NCBI GenBank assembly: GCA_028278335.1 | Contig: JANQEN010000063.1 | Span: 18,497-82,496 of the forward strand | DNA from: Chitinivibrionales bacterium | Lineage (GTDB): Bacteria; Fibrobacterota; Chitinivibrionia; Chitinivibrionales; JANQEN01 | Length of the DNA stretch: 64,000 bases | Reading direction: 5' to 3' | Shown: positions 25,801 through 33,460 of the stretch, piece by piece | Position numbering within the stretch: position 1 is the stretch's first letter | How the letters are laid out: every line of letters begins with the position of its first letter | Notes under the pieces: generated by a model | The model's database searches: none | The model's input: the letters and a program-made list of their open reading frames with translations, nothing else | What the model was told of the DNA's origin: nothing | Translations under genes and position numbers: made by a program

Positions 25801-26406
25801 GCTTCCTATGGATTTGATCATCTCTGGGTCGACGTGATTAAGGATATGGTACTCACTACTCTCGCCCATCCCTTATCAACACCCTCTGAAACATTCTCTC
25901 TCAGTAGAATACTGCAACAGGACACCATACGAGAGTTAGAATTTTATTACCCACTCAGTGAGATTAATCAAAAAGAACTTCAAACACTCTTTAAAGAGGT
26001 GGGATACAATCATCTGGCAACTAGAATGGAAGAGTTAGAGTTTCAACCCCTCTTGGGATATATGCATGGATTTATTGATCTCGTTGTTCACCACAATAAT
26101 AAGTATTACATTATTGACTGGAAGTCAAATCATTTGGGGGCAAACTATAGTGACTATGATCAGCAGAATATCAAGAAATCAATGGGTGATAACAATTATG
26201 ATTTACAATACCTTATTTATACACTTGCTGTAGATCGATATCTGCACTCTCGCTTGCCCCACTATTCCTATGCAAAAAATTTTGGTGGTGTATACTACCT
26301 TTTTGTACGAGGTCTCTCCGATTCTCCTAATCAAACAGGCGTATTCTTTGACAAACCAGGTGACAATATAATCCATCAACTCTCTAAAAGACTTATAAAT
26401 CCATAA
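22828..26406 (+). CDS. recB: Exodeoxyribonuclease V subunit RecB (helicase-nuclease)
   Basis: 1192 residues. UvrD-type helicase with Walker A SAGAGTGKT (about 18-26), motif Ia VVTFTEAATEELQDRIR, motif II DEFQDTD at 383-389, GDPKQAIYSFRGAD, motif V VTMHKSKGLEYPIVF and motif VI RLFYVACTRAKYR. The C-terminal RecB nuclease domain shows GFIDLVVHH and IIDWKSNHLG (about 1083-1103), with the metal-binding Asp residues and the catalytic Lys. It starts at GTG inside the recC stop. No recD follows. Confidence 0.95.
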   Translation: MNTFNLITCPLQGTHCISAGAGTGKTYAIAHLVLRLLLECELPLDSILVVTFTEAATEELQDRIRQLLGEALTCLDNPSNCTNDNLLAIITKQRQSKQVTSIRNLLERALYSFDESSVCTIHSFCHRILNDNAFESNVSFDTELVPNQDVLIRKAVIDFWRLLIDKESPLFIRFLLESNWNPKRCFDLVYNRLGQIDITVTPQRIECDTTQQENHFLKAFQVVSKMWAHEKEAIEQLLLTSNSLSRIKYNIKRVPLHIRAMDTYLKNDLATPSLFPSFVRFTASAIVDATKKRCDPIVHPFFDLCETVHANAQELQKVLQAKLVQTKINLFSYVKDQLDKNKHESNLCTFDDLLINLYQALHHGKSSALSTFIKSKYTAALIDEFQDTDPTQYAIFNALFSNSHVPLFLIGDPKQAIYSFRGADIFTFFKATEQSPKTNQHTLSTNYRSHQRLIKAFNTLFAQHRDTFIYPEIPYHTLDTPDSLHSDVALHIANKPICSSLKIIFCKKNESDAKPISKVHAQSLIGDAIIKEIILLLSKGSIATKESNKSVTPEMIAILVRTRAQARFLKEMLAQNHIPAVLHSAGNIFDTTEALTIHTVLSAIAHPKNHGTVKAALCTTLFDIGDTALFTHEDQQTIFEEYFSTFQRYYDLWDRFGFVRMMSTLFDEQQVRQRVLASLDGERQLTNFLHVQDLLSQKSKENHLAMPQLLNWFTQQLDPSTPRLEEHELRLEKDDRAVTIVTMHKSKGLEYPIVFCPFTWGSSNISDKEVLFHKSGQRIFDVGSDQFNEHKSMAEKELLAENIRLFYVACTRAKYRCYLYWGRFSTAETSAPAFIFHRPSTWNSEASLDDLERHVKSLDEAALYADLKALAKKSDQTIGIHYCNDEPATELTPPIIEAPTLTYRTFTRSIQPGKHVSSFSGLTHTTPSSTPFYESTFSPASTLSQREQTLKSIFTFPSGATSGSMIHSIFEKCDFTQAESEETSVLVTQTLASYGFDHLWVDVIKDMVLTTLAHPLSTPSETFSLSRILQQDTIRELEFYYPLSEINQKELQTLFKEVGYNHLATRMEELEFQPLLGYMHGFIDLVVHHNNKYYIIDWKSNHLGANYSDYDQQNIKKSMGDNNYDLQYLIYTLAVDRYLHSRLPHYSYAKNFGGVYYLFVRGLSDSPNQTGVFFDKPGDNIIHQLSKRLINP

Positions 26407-26473
26407 CACTCCTTCAATGCTAGCAATTTCATTCTAACAATTCAGAAAAAGTACAAAATAAAACGATTTTAAT

Positions 26474-26654
26474 CCCCTTCAATCGCGCCGCCGAATGGTT
26501 CAGAAAAGCACGAGTGGTTGTCCGAGGGGAAGCCGAGTTTAACGAGTGCCTGAACCTGAGGCGAAAAGGGCGATTGCGGGGCGGTGTTTCTTTGCATACT
26601 TTCTTTGCACAAGCAAAGAAAGTATGTCTGCTGTCGGGCAGTATCCCGACGATT
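26474..26654. repeat. GC-rich multi-hairpin island after recB
   Basis: About 180 bp, much richer in GC than its surroundings. Three structures are visible: outer pairing of CCCC..AATCGC (26474) with GCGATTGCGGGG (about 26570), with GGTTCAG/CTGAACC inside; a perfect 14-bp stem CATACTTTCTTTGC-ACAA-GCAAAGAAAGTATG (26595-26626); and GTCGGG-CAGTAT-CCCGAC (26633-26650) followed by GATTTTATTATTT. It looks like a REP-type palindromic unit; the last hairpins may also end recB transcription. Confidence 0.7.
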
Positions 26655-26891
26655 TTATTATTTAAAAAACATCTCACCTATGTATAGAATAATATCCTGG
26701 ATTAAGTTTCAGTAATTGGATCCCCGTCCACGCGAGCATGACAGTCCACATATTATTAAAAACCAAAAAAGTAGATGAATTCAAAAGTAATTTTCCATCA
26801 AAGATCGATCTTTAAATATTAATTCCAATATGATATAATCAAAATTCAAAAATCCTTATTGGGGTTGGAACGAATTATCAAGGGGAACCAC

Positions 26892-27548
26892 ATGAATATT
26901 GCCATGGTTGGTGCAGGTAAAGCCTCGGTTATATTAATCGACCAGTTTGGAAAATTGCCAAACATCTCAATTAGTCTTGTTGTTGATATTGATAGAGCTG
27001 CACCGGGTATTAGGAAGGCGCGGGAAAAGGCCATTCCTGTTTCAGAAAAGGTTGAAGATATTGCACAACTTACCAATGTAAAATTAATTGTTGAACTAAC
27101 TGGAAATAATTCGGTCTTTGAAAAGTTAAAATCAGTTGCCAGAGAAGACCAAATCATCATTCCTGCCTGGGCATCGAAGCTCTTTTATGATCTTATTGAA
27201 ACACAACACCAGCATATACAGGATTGTTCATCCATATTTTTAGCTGATATTGACCAGGTAAAAGACCAGATTAATGGCGCATTGCAACCAATCAATGAGG
27301 CGCAAGCCAATATAACCGACCTTTTAGAAGAGGCGCAAATCATCTCAATGAACGGCAAAATCCAGGCTACAAAAGCTGGTCAGTATGGCAAAGCCTTTAA
27401 AGCGGTGATTGACCGTATTGAAGGACTCATTGACGAAATAGAAAAAGCGATTAACCTCTTTGATACAGCTCAGGAGAGTTCACAGGCAGCATTGGCCAAA
27501 ATTGGAGAGTCAAAAAATCGCATGTTAAAGGAAATTGAGAGTTATTAA
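26892..27548 (+). CDS. Rossmann-domain protein fused to a minimal chemoreceptor-like signalling helix pair
   Basis: 218 residues. The start is the ATG at 26892 with AAGGGG in front; an in-frame TTG at 26859 lies before that site. Residues 1-95 form a nucleotide-binding Rossmann domain (NIAMVGAGKASVILIDQF, then SLVVDIDRAAPGIRKA and LIVELTGNN). From about residue 110 it is helical, and residues 148-178 (ISMNGKIQATKAGQYGKAF) mirror the chemoreceptor hairpin tip pattern ALNAxIEAARAGExGxGF. There is no membrane segment, so it is cytoplasmic. A role as redox- or nucleotide-controlled input to a CheA/CheW-like partner is inference. It stands alone, with hairpin-rich DNA on both sides. Confidence 0.7.
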   Translation: MNIAMVGAGKASVILIDQFGKLPNISISLVVDIDRAAPGIRKAREKAIPVSEKVEDIAQLTNVKLIVELTGNNSVFEKLKSVAREDQIIIPAWASKLFYDLIETQHQHIQDCSSIFLADIDQVKDQINGALQPINEAQANITDLLEEAQIISMNGKIQATKAGQYGKAFKAVIDRIEGLIDEIEKAINLFDTAQESSQAALAKIGESKNRMLKEIESY

Positions 27549-27802
27549 TTCATGTACGAGAGGAACTTTTTCTTCCTTAGTGCGACTATGAGCCCATTTG
27601 CAATTTCTCTGGGGAGATTGTATATTTCATTCGCTTAAATTACAGTGCATGCCTAAAAACAGTTATAATCTTACGAATTCTCATATTTTATACACTGTAA
27701 AGAATCTGTTCACAGCCTAGCACCATTGCATGCATTTAACATCGTATACTACACAGTATAGCAACCTAGCAAAGTAATACAGTACTTTTCAATAAAGTTT
27801 TA

Positions 27803-27987
27803 CGTAATAAGAGATGATTGATTTGTAAGGAATTCTTACTGGTTGATCGACAGGAGGGGTGTCGAACAAACCAAAACAGTGTAAGAGTTCCTCATCATAA
27901 GAGAAGATCTTTAAAAGTCTAGCTAAGATTATTCTCTCAGACACACACCCTTGATCATTGTTTGCCGCAATCAAAACTCTTCTTACG
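27803..27987 (+). ncRNA. Candidate structured RNA / palindromic element with three-way junction upstream of the kamA-like gene
   Basis: The closing stem pairs CGTAATAAGAG (27803-27813) with CTCTTCTTACG (27977-27987), one mismatch, and TTGATT with AATCAA. Arm 1 pairs AGGAATTCTTAC (from about 27828) with GTAAGAGTTCCT (ending 27891), 12 bp with one G-U, holding TGGTT/AACCA and CGACA/TGTCG inside. Arm 2 pairs AGAGAA..ATCTT with AAGAT..TTCTCT (27900-27937). The arm-1 loop GGGGTGT could also pair with ACACACCC at 27943-27950. It may be a 5' leader of the gene at 28074 or a mobile palindrome; only one copy is in the window. A short minus-strand open frame across it is not credible as a gene. A weak promoter (TTACAG, 18 bp, TATAAT at 27664) lies upstream. 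Confidence 0.55.
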
Positions 27988-28026
27988 CAGTAGATACCAT
28001 TTTTTAACTAATGTTTTACAGCATAC

Positions 28027-28043
28027 ATTGGTTATAAACCAAT
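28027..28043. promoter_or_regulatory. Perfect dyad 30 bp before the aminomutase start, possible operator
   Basis: ATTGGTT-ATA-AACCAAT, just upstream of the AAAGGA ribosome site of the kamA-like gene. The position suits a repressor site or a short leader hairpin. Confidence 0.45.
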
Positions 28044-28073
28044 TAGAATTGGGATAGAAAGGATAACACATAG

Positions 28074-29867
28074 ATGCTTGATAAGGTAAAGTATACACCG
28101 GACTATATAAAACTACATTCACCGGAAGTCTTCAAGCTTGCCGAAGCTTCAGAAAGTGTAACCCATTTACGAAAGAGTCTCTCCCAATTCGCCTACAAAA
28201 TGGTGTATGATACATTTAAAAACTATGATGATTTTTCAGAGGGATCCATTATCCGGGTGCGAGACTGTGCTCGGAGTTTAACGCGAATACTAACCAGACG
28301 ATCCGAAGATAAGGCTAAATTTTCCTTTGCCAAGGCTGTGCGAGATATTGCCAAAAATAAACCCCGACCTGATCTTACGCCTGCCTTCTATGCTGAGCTT
28401 TTGCATTTGTTGATTGGTATTCAAGGACGAGGTCAGGGACGCTCCCTTTCTGACATGCACCTTTTTCCTACTAAACTCAAAGGAAGAAATGCAGCCCGCT
28501 ACCGGTCTCGTCAACTTGATGAGCTGGATAGTGAGATGCAGGTGCGATTAGACCGTTTTAAGCATGGTTTAAAACGAAGCATCATCAAGAAACGTATGGA
28601 AAACCGTAGCAGGATTCTATCATATTTCAACGCCACTGAACGGCAGTGGTTTAAATGGGAGTGGCAGGTAAAGCATATTCTCCGTGACGCAAAAACGATT
28701 TCCCAATTGGTCTATCTTTCCGATGAGGAAAAGAGTACCATTGAGCGAGCAGAATCAGAGAACATACCCTTTGGTATTACACCCTACTATCTCTCGCTGA
28801 TGGATAATTCACCCAAATCAAAAAATGATAAAGCAATCAGGGCCCAAGTAATTCCCCCTTCCGACTATATCACCTCACTGATCAACACTGATCGCCACGA
28901 TGGCTGTATGGATTTCATGAAAGAGTCCGACACATCACCGATCGACTTGATAACAAGACGGTATCCAACGATTTGTATATTCAAACCCTTTAATACGTGC
29001 CCACAAATCTGTGTATATTGTCAACGTAACTGGGAAATTAAGGATGCCATGGAACCTAACTCCTTAGCACCCTTAGAAAAAATTGATGACGCTATTCAGT
29101 GGATCAAGGATCATCCCTCAATACAGGAAGTATTGATCACTGGTGGTGATCCCTTTGCCATGTCTGATAGCACTCTTAGATCGATCCTACAAAAGGTTGC
29201 TGCTATTCCAAGTATCGAACGAATTCGCATAGGCTCTCGTACTCTTGTAACCATGCCCATGCGTTTCACCGATAAACTTGCCGCCATGCTTAAAAGACTT
29301 CGTCTGCCGGGAAAACGCCAGGTTGCAGTGGTAACCCATGTGCAACATCCCTATGAAATTACTCCTGAGATGACTGAGGCTGTTGAAAAATTACGCAGCA
29401 TTGGTATTCCTGTTTACAATCAGTTGGTGTATACGTTTTTCTCGTCCCGCCGTTTCGAAGCCTCTTCATTGCGTCGAATATTGGCTCGTGTCGGGATTGA
29501 ACCTTACTACACATTCAATACAAAAGGTAAAGAGGAGACCAGCGATTATCGCGTGCCCATTGCACGGCTTCTGCAAGAGCAAAAAGAGGAGGCCCGATTA
29601 TTACCTGGTATTTCGCGTACTGATGAAGCGGTCTATAATGTGCCTGGCCTGGGTAAAAACTATCTCCGCGCTCGACAGAACCGTGATTTAGTATCAATCC
29701 TTCCCAACGGTGCGCGCCTCCATGAGTTTCACCCCTGGGAAAAGAAAATCTCCTCCCATATCCAAACTCATATTAGTGAAGATGTACCAATTTTAGACTA
29801 CCTAGAACGCTTAGAAGCGATGGGTGAGGATATCTCAGACTATCAGACAATCTGGTACTATTTCTAA
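28074..29867 (+). CDS. KamA-family radical SAM / PLP aminomutase
   Basis: 597 residues, longer than lysine 2,3-aminomutases (about 400-470) because of a ~200-residue N-terminal helical extension. The radical SAM cluster motif is CPQICVYC with Cys309, Cys313 and Cys316. LITGGDPFAMSDSTL is the SAM-binding GGDP region, and VAVVTHVQHPYEITPEM, YNQLVYTFF and PYYTFNTKGKEETSDY follow the aminomutase pattern. The expected reaction moves an amino group between alpha and beta carbons of an amino acid (lysine, glutamate or another); the substrate cannot be read from the sequence. It is monocistronic and preceded by a dyad and a strongly structured region. Confidence 0.88.
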   Translation: MLDKVKYTPDYIKLHSPEVFKLAEASESVTHLRKSLSQFAYKMVYDTFKNYDDFSEGSIIRVRDCARSLTRILTRRSEDKAKFSFAKAVRDIAKNKPRPDLTPAFYAELLHLLIGIQGRGQGRSLSDMHLFPTKLKGRNAARYRSRQLDELDSEMQVRLDRFKHGLKRSIIKKRMENRSRILSYFNATERQWFKWEWQVKHILRDAKTISQLVYLSDEEKSTIERAESENIPFGITPYYLSLMDNSPKSKNDKAIRAQVIPPSDYITSLINTDRHDGCMDFMKESDTSPIDLITRRYPTICIFKPFNTCPQICVYCQRNWEIKDAMEPNSLAPLEKIDDAIQWIKDHPSIQEVLITGGDPFAMSDSTLRSILQKVAAIPSIERIRIGSRTLVTMPMRFTDKLAAMLKRLRLPGKRQVAVVTHVQHPYEITPEMTEAVEKLRSIGIPVYNQLVYTFFSSRRFEASSLRRILARVGIEPYYTFNTKGKEETSDYRVPIARLLQEQKEEARLLPGISRTDEAVYNVPGLGKNYLRARQNRDLVSILPNGARLHEFHPWEKKISSHIQTHISEDVPILDYLERLEAMGEDISDYQTIWYYF

Positions 29868-29870
29868 TCC

Positions 29871-30740
29871 CTAATTAATTGGTTTATCATTAACATGGAC
29901 ATAGGGTATTACTGTTGTATCCTTATTTGAATTTATCCGCGTGAACATTTCCTCAAAATCTTGGATCTCCTTGTCTGAGTCTATACCAAAATAATCCTTG
30001 AACTCCTTCAGTGGCACTCTTCGAGTCATAGTAACAAAGAAGCTTATTGCAACATAGGTAATACAGGCAAAGATGGTAGCTCCTAAACTTATCATACTGA
30101 TAAAAAAGAATACTGACAAAATCATAAGCATTGCCCCAAAGGAGCCAAATCGAACAGACCAATCAATAAGTCTGAATCTACTTTTTATGGGAATGATTGG
30201 TGTTTGTGTATTGATGTGCAAAAGGTCTGCATAGTAAAGAAGTACAGCGCTCACTGACATAAATCCAAGAGCAAAATAGAGTAATGTTTTATTTGAATCA
30301 TCAATTTTATCAAATTCGATAACTAACATGGTAATGGAAAGCAAAACCATACCAATTGTTATTGCCGCATAATTTCCCCAATTGTACTGCGAGTGATACT
30401 CAAGCATATCCTCAAGTTTTAATCTCTTAAGATTAAGAAGGGTCTCCTCATAGGGACGATAGATAGTAACCAGCTTTTTTGTTCCTAATTTTAAATTTAT
30501 TAGGATTATTGCAATTAAAGCAATAAGCGTCATCAAAACACTCAGTACACCCCAGAATTTGCTTTTAGTTAGCCCCCATATGATTGCTTTCTCTACTTCA
30601 GTCTTCTCAAGCATATCATTTTGATCCTGTTGAGAGGATACACTTATTTCCTTATTTGCATTGTTACTCTGTGAATGACTTGTATACATCAAAAAGAAAA
30701 GAGGTAGTATAAAGATTAATAGGATATGGGGTTTACGCAT
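29871..30740 (-). CDS. Membrane protein of unknown family with signal-like N-terminus
   Basis: 289 residues. A first hydrophobic segment (about 5-23) is followed by a polar Asn/Ser/Gln-rich loop, then about five further membrane helices (near 60-83, 125-142, 151-170, 195-215, 218-238), with basic loops (FRLIDWSVRFG) and a soluble C-terminus (EFKDYFGIDSDKEIQDFEEMF). I do not recognise the family. It is convergent with the aminomutase gene, 3 bp between the stops. Confidence 0.75.
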   Translation of the reverse strand: MRKPHILLIFILPLFFLMYTSHSQSNNANKEISVSSQQDQNDMLEKTEVEKAIIWGLTKSKFWGVLSVLMTLIALIAIILINLKLGTKKLVTIYRPYEETLLNLKRLKLEDMLEYHSQYNWGNYAAITIGMVLLSITMLVIEFDKIDDSNKTLLYFALGFMSVSAVLLYYADLLHINTQTPIIPIKSRFRLIDWSVRFGSFGAMLMILSVFFFISMISLGATIFACITYVAISFFVTMTRRVPLKEFKDYFGIDSDKEIQDFEEMFTRINSNKDTTVIPYVHVNDKPIN

Positions 30741-30832
30741 TGCCTAATCCTTTACTAGAGTGTCAATTTTTACCTGGGTAATTGGAATGTGTATTGCACA
30801 GTCTTCCTATTTTAAGCAACATCTGATTTTTT

Positions 30833-30974
30833 GGGGGAATCAGCAAGATCACCTGAGCACTTTTGTTATCTGCTTGCCCATAAAGACAGGTTGACCGAGC
30901 AGGTTAAACTGGATTTATGGATGCAAGCAGTTAAAAAGCGTGAAGGAAGCTTGCTGTGGGGGGAGAATCCCCCC
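30833..30974 (-). repeat. Family A structured palindromic repeat, copy 2 (reverse orientation)
   Basis: 142 bp, reverse strand relative to copy 1: GGGGG at 30833, CAGCAAGATCACCTGAG, inner arms ending in GGTTGACC / GGTTAAAC, CTTGCTG, and the terminal G-tract/C-tract hairpin ending at 30974. It lies in the divergent gap between the membrane protein and the propeller protein. A short open frame across it is explained by the repeat. Confidence 0.88.
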
Positions 30975-31115
30975 GAAAACTCTACATTTGCTTATAGCTT
31001 AATATACATTTTTTATATATAACGATTTAAGAAGATTATATATTATCCTTTGAGCTGGCGTCCTCAATGTTTTTCCTATAAGAAAACCTGAAATAAGTTA
31101 TCTTTAATAATTGAA

Positions 31116-31949
31116 ATGAAAACAAAAACAATTTTTATTCCTTTAATAAGACTGAAATTAGTACAACTCATGCTTCCTATCCTCCTATTAAACCTATTCT
31201 CCTTTGCAGCAAATAAAAAAGAGGCTCTTTGTACTATCCTCTCCCCTACTCCCTTAGGTGAAAAGAAATATACCCCCCAGGGAATGACCTGGGTCGACAG
31301 TACCTTGCTATTTGCAAATACCTGGAAGAACAAAAAGAGTCGTGTCTACCATCTTGAAACTGACTCGCTTTCTATTCTCTCATACTTTGACATGCCTAAA
31401 GAGGCGGTGCACACCAGTGGTCTTTGTATTATTGACGGTTTTCTTTGGGGAGTGGACTACAAATCGAATCGGGCCTATAAAATTGACTACAAACAATCCT
31501 TTGCCGATAAGAAGTGCGCCCTTGTGGGTTCTTTTGATACTGGCCTTAAGGGCACCAGTGCCTGTTGTGCTGTGCACTACAAAGGACAAAGTCTCCTTGC
31601 AATCTCTGACTTCATGCGCACCCGTAAAGTGATATTTGTTGATCCTGAAAAGTGTTTGAAAGCAGGATCAACAGGCAACAATGTACTATACTTTTACAAA
31701 AACCAGGGCTTTTCCCAGGGACTTGAATGGGACGGGACCTATCTCTACGAGTCGGAAAATAAATTACCCCGTGCAATTATTAATAAGATCGATTTGGAAA
31801 AGGTCTGTGCCACCCATAAAGTAAAGGATGGACTCATCCAGCAGTATACCTTACCAGTAAAGGGAATCGAGGACCTTGCCTTTGACGGGGAGAAGTTCTG
31901 GTCCAGTGATGAGATCCTTTTTAAGTTTTTAACCATAACCCTTCCATAA
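31116..31949 (+). CDS. Exported glutamine-cyclotransferase-like beta-propeller protein
   Basis: 277 residues with an N-terminal signal peptide (hydrophobic to about 31, FSFAANKK). The repeated strands TPQGMTWVDSTLLFANTW, GLCIIDGFLWGVDY and FSQGLEWDGTYLYESENK match the QGLxxxxxxLYES signature of the plant-type glutaminyl cyclotransferase propeller. That enzyme cyclises N-terminal Gln of peptides. The catalytic assignment is tentative because key residues are not certain. Followed by two small genes on the same strand. Confidence 0.6.
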   Translation: MKTKTIFIPLIRLKLVQLMLPILLLNLFSFAANKKEALCTILSPTPLGEKKYTPQGMTWVDSTLLFANTWKNKKSRVYHLETDSLSILSYFDMPKEAVHTSGLCIIDGFLWGVDYKSNRAYKIDYKQSFADKKCALVGSFDTGLKGTSACCAVHYKGQSLLAISDFMRTRKVIFVDPEKCLKAGSTGNNVLYFYKNQGFSQGLEWDGTYLYESENKLPRAIINKIDLEKVCATHKVKDGLIQQYTLPVKGIEDLAFDGEKFWSSDEILFKFLTITLP

Positions 31950-31978
31950 CTACATTCATTTCTTTTGGAGGAAGATCT

Positions 31979-32437
31979 ATGCGACTAAAAAAATTAATTC
32001 TAATAGTTCTTATTCCCCTCTTTGCCTTTGGTACTGACTATGCAAAAAAGTTTGGCTTCGAGTTCATGGCTGGCCGCACTGGTGTTGTTAATTTCAAATA
32101 CCACATTAACAGTGTCTACACAATCAACCCCGGTATTTCCTTTAATCTAACCAGTGGCGATAACAATGATTATGTTGTGGCGGGTTTTCATTTTGGTCAG
32201 CAGTTTTTTCTTAAGGAGATCAATGCCCTTGATCAATTCATCTTTGCCGATGTTGGTCTTATGATTTACGATGACGTAGATGTTCAATTCAGAATCGATG
32301 CAGGGTATGGTCTGCAATATTCCTTTAATGAGCGACTCGCCTGTTTTGGTAGGCTTGGCCTTGGTATGATTATCTCTGATAATGTTAACGTCTCCCTTAG
32401 CAAATCCGGTGCTGGATTAGTATTCTATCTTAAATAG
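31979..32437 (+). CDS. Small outer-membrane beta-barrel protein
   Basis: 152 residues: signal peptide (1-18, LFAFGTD), then about eight amphipathic strands (GFEFMAGRTGVVNFKYHINS, FIFADVGLMIYDDVDVQFRI, FGRLGLGMIISDNVNVSL) ending in AGLVFYLK, whose terminal aromatic and Lys resemble a barrel-assembly end signal. Like OmpA/OmpX-type 8-strand barrels in size. AGGAGGAAGATCT precedes the ATG. Confidence 0.7.
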   Translation: MRLKKLILIVLIPLFAFGTDYAKKFGFEFMAGRTGVVNFKYHINSVYTINPGISFNLTSGDNNDYVVAGFHFGQQFFLKEINALDQFIFADVGLMIYDDVDVQFRIDAGYGLQYSFNERLACFGRLGLGMIISDNVNVSLSKSGAGLVFYLK

Positions 32438-32459
32438 AGACAAAAACTATAAAGCAAAC

Positions 32460-32855
32460 ATGAAAATAGTACAGCAGATTCTCATCGTTGGTTGCGGAGG
32501 CTTTTTAGGAAGCATAGCACGCTATGTTTTGGCTCTCTTTTCTACCAGTCTCTTTAAATCAGCCCCCTATCCTTTGGGTACCACTGTGGTGAACATGATT
32601 GGCTGCCTTATTATAGGACTCTTAGCTGGATTTACCGAGCACAACCATCCCTTTTCTCCCTCAGTGAGACTATTTCTCTTTATTGGACTCCTCGGAGGAT
32701 TTACCACCTTCTCCTCCTTTGGATTGGAGACCTTTACCTTACTTAAAAACAAGCATCTATGGCTTGCCAGCATCAATGCCTTTGGCCAACTCTTTGTTGG
32801 ACTCCTTGCGGTTGCCCTTGGTTACTGGCTTATGCAGCTAACGCAATCGCGATAA
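32460..32855 (+). CDS. crcB: Fluoride ion channel CrcB/Fluc
   Basis: 131 residues, four membrane helices. Contains GCGGFLGSIARYVLALF, PLGTTVVNMIGCLIIG and GGFTTFSSFGLET, the Asn and Phe-box motifs of dual-topology Fluc channels that expel fluoride. 22 bp after the small barrel gene; its stop lies 1 bp from that of the convergent DUF3795 gene. I see no fluoride riboswitch immediately upstream. Confidence 0.95.
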   Translation: MKIVQQILIVGCGGFLGSIARYVLALFSTSLFKSAPYPLGTTVVNMIGCLIIGLLAGFTEHNHPFSPSVRLFLFIGLLGGFTTFSSFGLETFTLLKNKHLWLASINAFGQLFVGLLAVALGYWLMQLTQSR

Positions 32856-32856
32856 C

Positions 32857-33270
32857 TCACCACTCTTTCCCACAATGGGTGCACTCCCTTTGATGCACTG
32901 AAACAATGTTGTTACAGTGCTTGCATTGCCATTTCATTTTTTGCTCTGCAACAAAGGATCGAATTCCCTTTTCTTTAATAGTAGTAAGGTTTTCAATCAA
33001 ACTCATGTGATACTTTGTATGGTAGCTTTTATCAAGTTGCTTTAATCGTTTACAGGGGAATGTGGCACAGGCAAAGCAAAAATCAACGTTCCTAGTTTTT
33101 CTATTCTCACACAGTTTGATAGGACAGGCTGAGCAGGATTTTCGTTTATCTACACCATCAATACGACAACCGGGGCACTGCTTTTTCTCCCTATGATGGC
33201 CAATGCACAATGCGCAGTTCATACCGCAGGGTGCGATCATTTTTGAAGTTATTGTAACTTTAGTTTTCAT
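32857..33270 (-). CDS. DUF3795 Cys-rich protein with C-terminal zinc ribbon
   Basis: 137 residues. N-terminal APCGMNCALCIGH, CPGC and CSACPIKLCEN are the DUF3795 cysteine pattern; the CFACATFPCKRL core follows. The C-terminus adds CKHCNNIVS and ECTHCGKEW, a two-knuckle zinc ribbon. Metal binding is clear by pattern, function unknown. Confidence 0.85.
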   Translation of the reverse strand: MKTKVTITSKMIAPCGMNCALCIGHHREKKQCPGCRIDGVDKRKSCSACPIKLCENRKTRNVDFCFACATFPCKRLKQLDKSYHTKYHMSLIENLTTIKEKGIRSFVAEQKMKWQCKHCNNIVSVHQRECTHCGKEW

Positions 33271-33460
33271 TCTTGCTCTTCCACCATTTAAATGAGCAAT
33301 ACAAATAATATTTAATGTTTATCGTTAACATGCTATATATATATTACTTTTTGATTGTACTGATTATATTAAACATCAAAACCTTATCTAGAAAATAACT
33401 TTAAAAATAGTAAAAATATCATCATTCAAAATAACACTCATATTAGCAAGGAGTTATCTG

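Noticed and set aside
26429..26677. Minus-strand 82-residue protein after recB
   Set aside because: Lies on the multi-hairpin GC-rich island; Arg/Ser-rich low-complexity translation.
26407..26891. recD after recB
   Set aside because: No helicase motifs in any frame; only the hairpin island and AT-rich DNA.
27789..27974. Minus-strand 61-residue protein
   Set aside because: Coincides with the folded three-way-junction region and lacks a ribosome site.
27803..27987. Lysine riboswitch upstream of the KamA-like gene
   Set aside because: The characteristic L-box sequences are not present, and the arm order differs; left as an unassigned structured region.
30831..31022. Plus-strand small protein
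   Set aside because: Almost wholly inside a family A repeat, whose other copies do not keep the frame.
32440..32460. Fluoride riboswitch before crcB
   Set aside because: Only 22 bp separate crcB from the previous gene, with no room or motif for the crcB leader.
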